Source: an uncultured Clostridia bacterium (GTDB taxonomy: Bacteria > Bacillota > Clostridia > Oscillospirales > Acutalibacteraceae). From it: DNA of 18,841 nucleotides. The stretch lies in contig CAMOWP010000019.1 in assembly GCA_946628455.1 (NCBI GenBank), positions 1 to 18,841 of the forward strand. The letters are read 5' to 3'. Of this stretch, positions 14,775 through 18,841 are shown piece after piece (position 1 is the first letter of the stretch; each line of letters starts with the position of its first letter). The notes below the pieces were generated by a model that did no database searches, had not been told where the DNA came from, and saw nothing but the letters and a program-made list of their open reading frames with translations. A program made the position numbers and the translations under genes.

Positions 14775-16026
14775 AGGATTTATTAAAGCAATATCGCTTT
14801 TGCTTTGCCTTTGCTTCGCTTTTTCAACAGTTTTCTGCATCCCCGCTTTAGCCGAGGAAACAACAAAGGCAAGCGTTTCGGACCTTCAGGAGAAGAAGGA
14901 TAAAATCAAGGAAAAGATTAACGAAACTCAGCAGAAAATTGACGAGCTCGCAGAGCAGAAGGATAAAACCGCGGAAACAATTACAGCGCTTGACAGAAAA
15001 ATTTCCCTCCTGCAGGACCAGATTAACCTCCTGCAGTCTGACATAGATAACCTCCAGGCGCAGATTAAAAAGACTCAGGAAGATATTGACAGAACCGAGC
15101 AGGAAATAGTTAAAACCCAGCAGGAAATTGACCAGAAGCAGGCTGAGTTTGACCAGATCTTTGCCGATTACTGCCAGAGGCTCAGAGCAATGTATATCTC
15201 GGGCCACACAAGCAACCTTGAGGTGCTTCTTACAAGCATTGATATAAGCTCAATTTTAACAAGGTCGCAGATGATTAAGTCCGTTTCAAAGCAGGACAGC
15301 GACTCGCTTGATTCTCTTATGAAGAAGATGAACGAAATTGAGCAGGCTAAGGCGGAGCTTGAAAAGAAGAGAAACCAGCTCAAAAAGGATAAGGAGCTTC
15401 TTGAAAAGAACAAGAAGAGCCTTGAAGAGAATATGGAAGCAATGCAGCAGAGCAAGAGCGAGCTCAATTCCGAGGTAGGCAAGGCAAACGCAATTATGCG
15501 CAAGCTTAACGACGACACTTCGGAGTATCAGGAAGCTATTGAGACTAACGAAAAGCAGCTCAAAGAGGTTCAGATGGAAATTGACGCCGCTTACGCAAGA
15601 GCTTCAAGAGGAACGGGCTCAATCCAGGGCTCAACGGGCGACGGCTCTCACAGCGGCACGCTCAGCTATCCTACATATTCAAGAAGCGTTTCAGCAGGCT
15701 ATCCTAACTATTCAAGCGGACGTTACCACGGCGGTGTTGATTTCCGCTGTCCGTCAGGCACAAAGGTTTGCGCCGCGGCTTCGGGTACGGTAATCGTTGC
15801 AAAGAATCTTAATTACAGCTACGGTCACTATCTTATCATTGACCACGGCAACGGACTTTCAACGCTTTACGCTCACAACACAACGCTGCTTGTAGGCGTT
15901 GGCGACCACGTTAACAGAGGCGACCAGATTGCCTTCAGCGGCTCAACAGGTAACTCAACCGGCCCGCACTGCCACTTTGAGGTGCGCGTTAACGGAACAA
16001 GAGTTAACCCGTGGAACTATTTATAA
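14764..16026 (+). CDS. Secreted coiled-coil M23 peptidoglycan hydrolase, likely FtsEX effector
   Basis: A 420-residue exported protein. GTG 14764 is chosen because AAGGAAGG (14745-14752) is 11 bases before it; GTG 14755, in frame, is only two bases from that site. A signal peptide ends near ALA at residue 30. Residues about 36-275 are a long Gln/Lys/Glu-rich coiled coil broken by a short non-coiled stretch (about 135-165). Residues about 283-320 are a Ser/Gly/Tyr linker. The C-terminal LytM/M23 domain holds HGGVD (H322, D326), YAHN (H371) and PHCHFE (H402, H404), a complete zinc-endopeptidase site. Architecture and position match PcsB, CwlO and EnvC proteins, which FtsEX activates at the division site. 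It is followed by a strong terminator. Confidence 0.92.
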   Translation: MQSKGFIKAISLLLCLCFAFSTVFCIPALAEETTKASVSDLQEKKDKIKEKINETQQKIDELAEQKDKTAETITALDRKISLLQDQINLLQSDIDNLQAQIKKTQEDIDRTEQEIVKTQQEIDQKQAEFDQIFADYCQRLRAMYISGHTSNLEVLLTSIDISSILTRSQMIKSVSKQDSDSLDSLMKKMNEIEQAKAELEKKRNQLKKDKELLEKNKKSLEENMEAMQQSKSELNSEVGKANAIMRKLNDDTSEYQEAIETNEKQLKEVQMEIDAAYARASRGTGSIQGSTGDGSHSGTLSYPTYSRSVSAGYPNYSSGRYHGGVDFRCPSGTKVCAAASGTVIVAKNLNYSYGHYLIIDHGNGLSTLYAHNTTLLVGVGDHVNRGDQIAFSGSTGNSTGPHCHFEVRVNGTRVNPWNYL

Positions 16027-16053
16027 TCGCCGGTTATTAGTTATTGGAAAGTT

Positions 16054-16084
16054 AAAAGGCTACCGTTAATTCGGTAGCCTTTTT
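16054..16084. terminator. Bidirectional terminator between the M23 peptidase and LRR genes
   Basis: A perfect 12-bp stem (16054-16065 with 16072-16083), loop TTAATT, flanked by AAAA and TTTT(T). It serves both convergent genes. Confidence 0.9.
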
Positions 16085-16094
16085 GATTTTCTTT

Positions 16095-17231
16095 TTATTT
16101 TTTATATATGTGCTTGAAATGGTGCTTCTTTGCGTATTTTTTAGCAGCCTTGTTGTTAGGGGAATAAACCTTAAAGCCCTTTACGTATTTAATTTCCTCG
16201 TAATGGTCATAAAAGATTACACCGCTTTTGATACCGAAGGCGCAGTAGCCGATTTTTTTAACCTTCTTCGGGATGTAAATTTTCTTGAGGCTCCTGCAGC
16301 CGAAAGCGAAGCCGTAAGGGATAGCTGTTAAGTTTTTGCTGAGCTTGATTTTTTTGAGCCTTTTGCAGCTTCTGAAGCACTCTCTGCCCACCTTTGTTAC
16401 CTTGTTGGGGATTGTTATTGAGGTCAGCTTTGTGCAGTCCTCAAAGCACCATGCTCCGATTTTTTTCAGGCTTTTCGGAAGCTTTATTTTATTTATTGCC
16501 GTTTGACTTAAAGCGTAATCGCCGAGCTTTGTAACGGAGCTCGGTATATTTATTTCCGAAAGTCTTTCGCAACCGCTGAAAACGCATCTCGGGAATGATT
16601 TCGGCTTGCCGTTGATTTCAACCTTTTTGAGGTAGTAGCAGTTAACGAATTCATCCTCGGCAAGCGAATTGCAGTTGATTACAGCCTTCTTATAAAGCGT
16701 TTCCTCAAACGCGCCCATTCCTACCTTTTTAACGGCTGCGGGGATAGTCAGCGTTCCGCCGAGCGAGGTTTTGCAAAAGGCGTATTCGCCGATTTTCGTT
16801 ATTTTGTCTGAAATCCTGAAATCGGTCAGGCTGAAGCAGCCGTAGCAAATCTGCGCGCCGATTGTTTTAACTGAATCGGGAACAAAAACGGATTCAAGGT
16901 TAGACGAATAGTAAAACGCGTATTCGCCTATTGCGGTTACGCCGTTTTCAATTATAACCCTTTTAATGCTGTCCCTGTATGAATACCACGGGGAGTCAAT
17001 ATCTATTGCGTCAAGGTCATAAACGTCGGGAGTGAGGTTTTCAAAATCGTACATAGCTCCCGTTCCGCTTATAGTCAGCGTTTTGGTTGATTTGTTGAAG
17101 GAATATTTTACGTCGTCTCCGCAGTAGCCCGAATAGCTTGCGGCGTTAGCGCTTAAGGAAGCTCCGCCGAGCAGGGAGAGCAGCGACGTCAGCGCTAAAA
17201 TAATGCTTAAAAATTTTCTTGTTGCTTTCAT
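16095..17231 (-). CDS. Secreted BspA-like leucine-rich repeat protein
   Basis: A 378-residue exported protein. ATG (17229-17231) follows GGAGGT on the minus strand by seven bases. Residues 1-30 are a signal peptide ending ANA. An N-terminal cap (CGDDVKYSFNKSTKTLTISG, about 37-56) of the kind found in BspA-family proteins is followed by about nine to ten LRR_5 units of 22-24 residues (for example IGEYAFYYSSNLESVFVPDSV, VFSGCERLSEINIPSSV, CFEDCTKLTSITIPNKV). The C-terminus is very Lys-rich with no sortase, dockerin or membrane anchor seen. Such proteins are often cell-surface binding or adhesion proteins; the ligand here is unknown. It is monocistronic, between a bidirectional terminator and the hrcA promoter region. 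LRR units related to these occur also in the operon near 6600-6850. Confidence 0.88.
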   Translation of the reverse strand: MKATRKFLSIILALTSLLSLLGGASLSANAASYSGYCGDDVKYSFNKSTKTLTISGTGAMYDFENLTPDVYDLDAIDIDSPWYSYRDSIKRVIIENGVTAIGEYAFYYSSNLESVFVPDSVKTIGAQICYGCFSLTDFRISDKITKIGEYAFCKTSLGGTLTIPAAVKKVGMGAFEETLYKKAVINCNSLAEDEFVNCYYLKKVEINGKPKSFPRCVFSGCERLSEINIPSSVTKLGDYALSQTAINKIKLPKSLKKIGAWCFEDCTKLTSITIPNKVTKVGRECFRSCKRLKKIKLSKNLTAIPYGFAFGCRSLKKIYIPKKVKKIGYCAFGIKSGVIFYDHYEEIKYVKGFKVYSPNNKAAKKYAKKHHFKHIYKK

Positions 17232-17260
17232 AATTTTACCTCCGTTAATAATATATAAAA

Positions 17261-17289
17261 ATTATATCATATGATATATGGGAATTCAA
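17261..17289 (-). promoter_or_regulatory. Promoter of the BspA-like gene with overlapping palindrome
   Basis: On the minus strand, TTGAAT (17284-17289), 17 bases, TATAAT (17261-17266), with an extended -10 TG. A perfect 16-bp palindrome TATATCATATGATATA (17263-17278) covers part of the -10 and the spacer, where a repressor could bind. Confidence 0.7.
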
Positions 17290-17323
17290 GGAGCGCGGGC
17301 TGTAAAAATTTTTCAAAAAAGTA

Positions 17324-17352
17324 TTGACATTTGAATTAAATGGGTATAATAT
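17324..17352 (+). promoter_or_regulatory. Sigma-A promoter of hrcA-grpE
   Basis: A perfect TTGACA (17324-17329). The -10 is either TAATAT at 17-base spacing (17347-17352) or TATAAT at 15-base spacing (17345-17350); both lie in TATAATAT. The CIRCE operator begins 11 bases after it. Confidence 0.85.
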
Positions 17353-17363
17353 ACATTACAGAG

Positions 17364-17390
17364 TTAGCACTCGTTAGCCGAGAGTGCTAA
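17364..17390 (+). promoter_or_regulatory. CIRCE operator (HrcA binding site)
   Basis: TTAGCACTC (17364-17372), nine bases, GAGTGCTAA (17382-17390): a perfect match to the CIRCE consensus. It covers the expected transcription start and leader of hrcA, so HrcA should repress its own operon until heat shock. Confidence 0.98.
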
Positions 17391-17416
17391 AACGAGAAAA
17401 GGGAGGAGGAAGCTCA

Positions 17417-18454
17417 ATGATTGGCGAAAGACGTTCGGCAATTCTCGGCCTGATAATTGATTATTATATCAGCACAGGCGAGCCGCTAGGCTCAAAAACG
17501 CTGTGTCAGATGCTCCCTTATTCCATCAGCTCGGCAACAATAAGAAACGAGATGGCGTATCTTACCACCCTCGGGCTTCTGGAGCAGAGGCACACAAGCG
17601 GCGGCAGAGTCCCTACCAAAGCAGGATACAGATATTACATTGATAATATCATTGAGCACAGGCCGCTTCCCGATTATGAAAAGCAGAAAATTGACGAGGC
17701 GCTGAGCATTAACGCTTCGGACCCGGAAAGGCTGCTTTCAGACGCGGCTAAGCTTTTATCCGAGCTTACGGGCTGCGCGGCGTTTTACTCAACGGTTAAG
17801 GACCCGCTTGACTGCGTTCAGGGCGTTGAGCTGATTCCCGCGGGAAACTCAAAGGCAATGCTTGTTATGCTTTCAATCGGAGGCAAAATCAAATCCTCCG
17901 TCTGCAAGGTAAGCTGCCCGATAGACGAGGAGTTCCTCAAAACGTTTTACAGCGTTACTAACGATTTGTTCGTGGGAGTTCCGCTTTCGGATATTTCGCT
18001 TTCGCTTGTTCAGTCCGCGGCGCCTATGCTCGGGGATAAGGTTTTCGATATGCTTCCGATAATGCTTTCGCTCTATTCGCTTTGCAGCGAGGCTTCGGGC
18101 GGAACGCTTGAAATCAAGGGCGAAACGAAGCTGATTTCGCAAACGGAGCTCGGGCAGGACGTTTACAGGCTGCTTGTTCTTCTTGCAAAAAAGGAAAAGC
18201 TTGAAAGCCTGCTTTCGTCCTTCGTTAAGGCAAACGCCGCTTCCGTTTTGTTTATCGGTGATGAAAACCCCGTTTATGAGCTTAAAAACACAGCCTGCGC
18301 AATTGCGAGGTTTACCTATAACGACGTTCAGACAGCAACGCTCGGCATTATAGGCTCAATGAGAATAGATTATAAAGCAATTCTTCCGAGAGTTGATTAT
18401 ATAATAAAAGCAGTAACAAATCTTCTGAAGGAAGGAGGCGTGAGATATGAGTAA
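17417..18454 (+). CDS. hrcA: Heat-inducible transcription repressor HrcA
   Basis: A 345-residue HrcA, the usual length. ATG 17417 follows GGGAGGAGG (17401-17409) by seven bases; a longer frame from GTG 17384 would begin inside the CIRCE element and is rejected. The N-terminal winged helix carries family motifs GEPLGSKTL (21-29), SSATIRNEMA (38-47) and HTSGGRVPTKAGYRYY (59-74). The C-terminal GIIGSMRIDYKAILPRVDYI matches the conserved end. HrcA binds CIRCE and represses the class I chaperone genes, with GroE assisting its folding in Bacillus. It overlaps grpE by eight bases, the standard hrcA-grpE-dnaK-dnaJ start in Clostridia. Confidence 0.97.
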   Translation: MIGERRSAILGLIIDYYISTGEPLGSKTLCQMLPYSISSATIRNEMAYLTTLGLLEQRHTSGGRVPTKAGYRYYIDNIIEHRPLPDYEKQKIDEALSINASDPERLLSDAAKLLSELTGCAAFYSTVKDPLDCVQGVELIPAGNSKAMLVMLSIGGKIKSSVCKVSCPIDEEFLKTFYSVTNDLFVGVPLSDISLSLVQSAAPMLGDKVFDMLPIMLSLYSLCSEASGGTLEIKGETKLISQTELGQDVYRLLVLLAKKEKLESLLSSFVKANAASVLFIGDENPVYELKNTACAIARFTYNDVQTATLGIIGSMRIDYKAILPRVDYIIKAVTNLLKEGGVRYE

Positions 18455-18841
18455 AAAGCAAGAAAAGGAAATTACTCAGGAGGCTGAGGAGAAGGAAGTA
18501 ACCGAAGCCGAAAACACCGAAGAAGCAGAAGAAAAAGAAGAGAAAACCAAAGAGGAGGAGCTTGCGGAGCAGCTTGAATCCGCTAAGGACGCTCACCTCA
18601 GAATTGCCGCTGAATACGCTAATTACAGAGCGCGCAGCGCAAAGGAGAAGGAGCAGACCTACAATAACGCCAAGGGCGCCGTTGTTGCAGAAATCCTTCC
18701 CGTTATAGATAACATTGAAAGAGCAATCGGCGCTCCCGATTCCGATTACGAATCGCTTAAAAAGGGCGTTGAAATGACCCTTGAGGGGCTGAGCGCCGCG
18801 CTTACAAAATTAGGCGTTGAGGCCTTCGGAGAGGCGGGAGA
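18447..18841 (+). CDS. grpE: GrpE nucleotide exchange factor (3' truncated by window end)
   Basis: 131 complete codons are visible from ATG 18447, eight bases after AAGGAGG (18432-18438) and overlapping the hrcA stop. Residues 1-45 are a highly acidic, low-complexity N-terminus. The GrpE core begins with a long helix (ELAEQLESAKDAHLRIAAEYANYR), then RSAKEKEQ, the family signature region VVAEILPVIDNIERAI and LKKGVEMTLEGLSAALTKLGVEAF. GrpE releases ADP from DnaK in the cytoplasm. It should be under the same CIRCE/HrcA control as hrcA. dnaK is expected next, outside the window. Confidence 0.95.
   Translation, partial: MSKKQEKEITQEAEEKEVTEAENTEEAEEKEEKTKEEELAEQLESAKDAHLRIAAEYANYRARSAKEKEQTYNNAKGAVVAEILPVIDNIERAIGAPDSDYESLKKGVEMTLEGLSAALTKLGVEAFGEAG

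Noticed and set aside
17384..17416. N-terminal extension of HrcA from GTG 17384
   Set aside because: It begins inside the CIRCE element, has no ribosome site, and the family alignment begins at the later ATG.
1..18841. CRISPR array, tRNA, rRNA or insertion sequence
   Set aside because: No regularly spaced short repeats, clover-leaf sequence, rRNA stretch or transposase-like frame was seen by eye on either strand.

Overview
The window looks like a piece of chromosome from a Gram-positive, endospore-lineage gut Clostridium of the Ruminococcaceae/Oscillospiraceae type. This is an inference from gene content: Spo0A, a CIRCE-controlled hrcA-grpE pair, ftsE-ftsX followed by a coiled-coil M23 peptidase, and secreted proteins with cohesin, dockerin, InlB-B and BspA-type leucine-rich modules. 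No rRNA, tRNA, CRISPR array, transposase or phage gene was seen.

Region 1 (1-388) holds two copies of a 64-bp repeat spaced 109 bp apart at the window edge, a strong rho-independent terminator, and a candidate promoter. Region 2 (389-8099) is a tightly packed accessory operon of secreted or surface proteins: (i) a secreted protein with three cohesin modules and a dockerin-like tail, (ii) a membrane-anchored protein with about ten 30-35 residue repeats and a terminal cohesin, and (iii) a very large cohesin + dockerin + InlB-B + Ser/Thr-rich + leucine-rich-repeat protein. The third reading frame is cut in two by one in-frame TAA at 6111-6113, and the frame is otherwise open from 3993 to 7994. 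Its downstream part is much more AT-rich than its surroundings. Together these genes look like a small self-assembling cohesin/dockerin surface system without any recognisable polysaccharide-degrading enzyme in the window.

Region 3 (8100-11811) is a housekeeping block: two tandem RadC-like paralogues (the second with a degraded JAMM site), a structured or short-ORF intergenic stretch, a YhaM-like OB/HD exonuclease, and prmA. Region 4 has spo0A on the minus strand, convergent with prmA, and back to back with the ftsE-ftsX-M23 peptidase operon. The two divergent promoters have the same hexamers and spacing. The FtsEX/M23 trio should act together at the division septum to activate peptidoglycan cleavage.

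Region 5 (16054-18841) has a convergent BspA-like leucine-rich-repeat secreted protein on the minus strand, then hrcA and the start of grpE behind a perfect CIRCE operator. grpE runs off the window end, and dnaK/dnaJ would be expected to follow.
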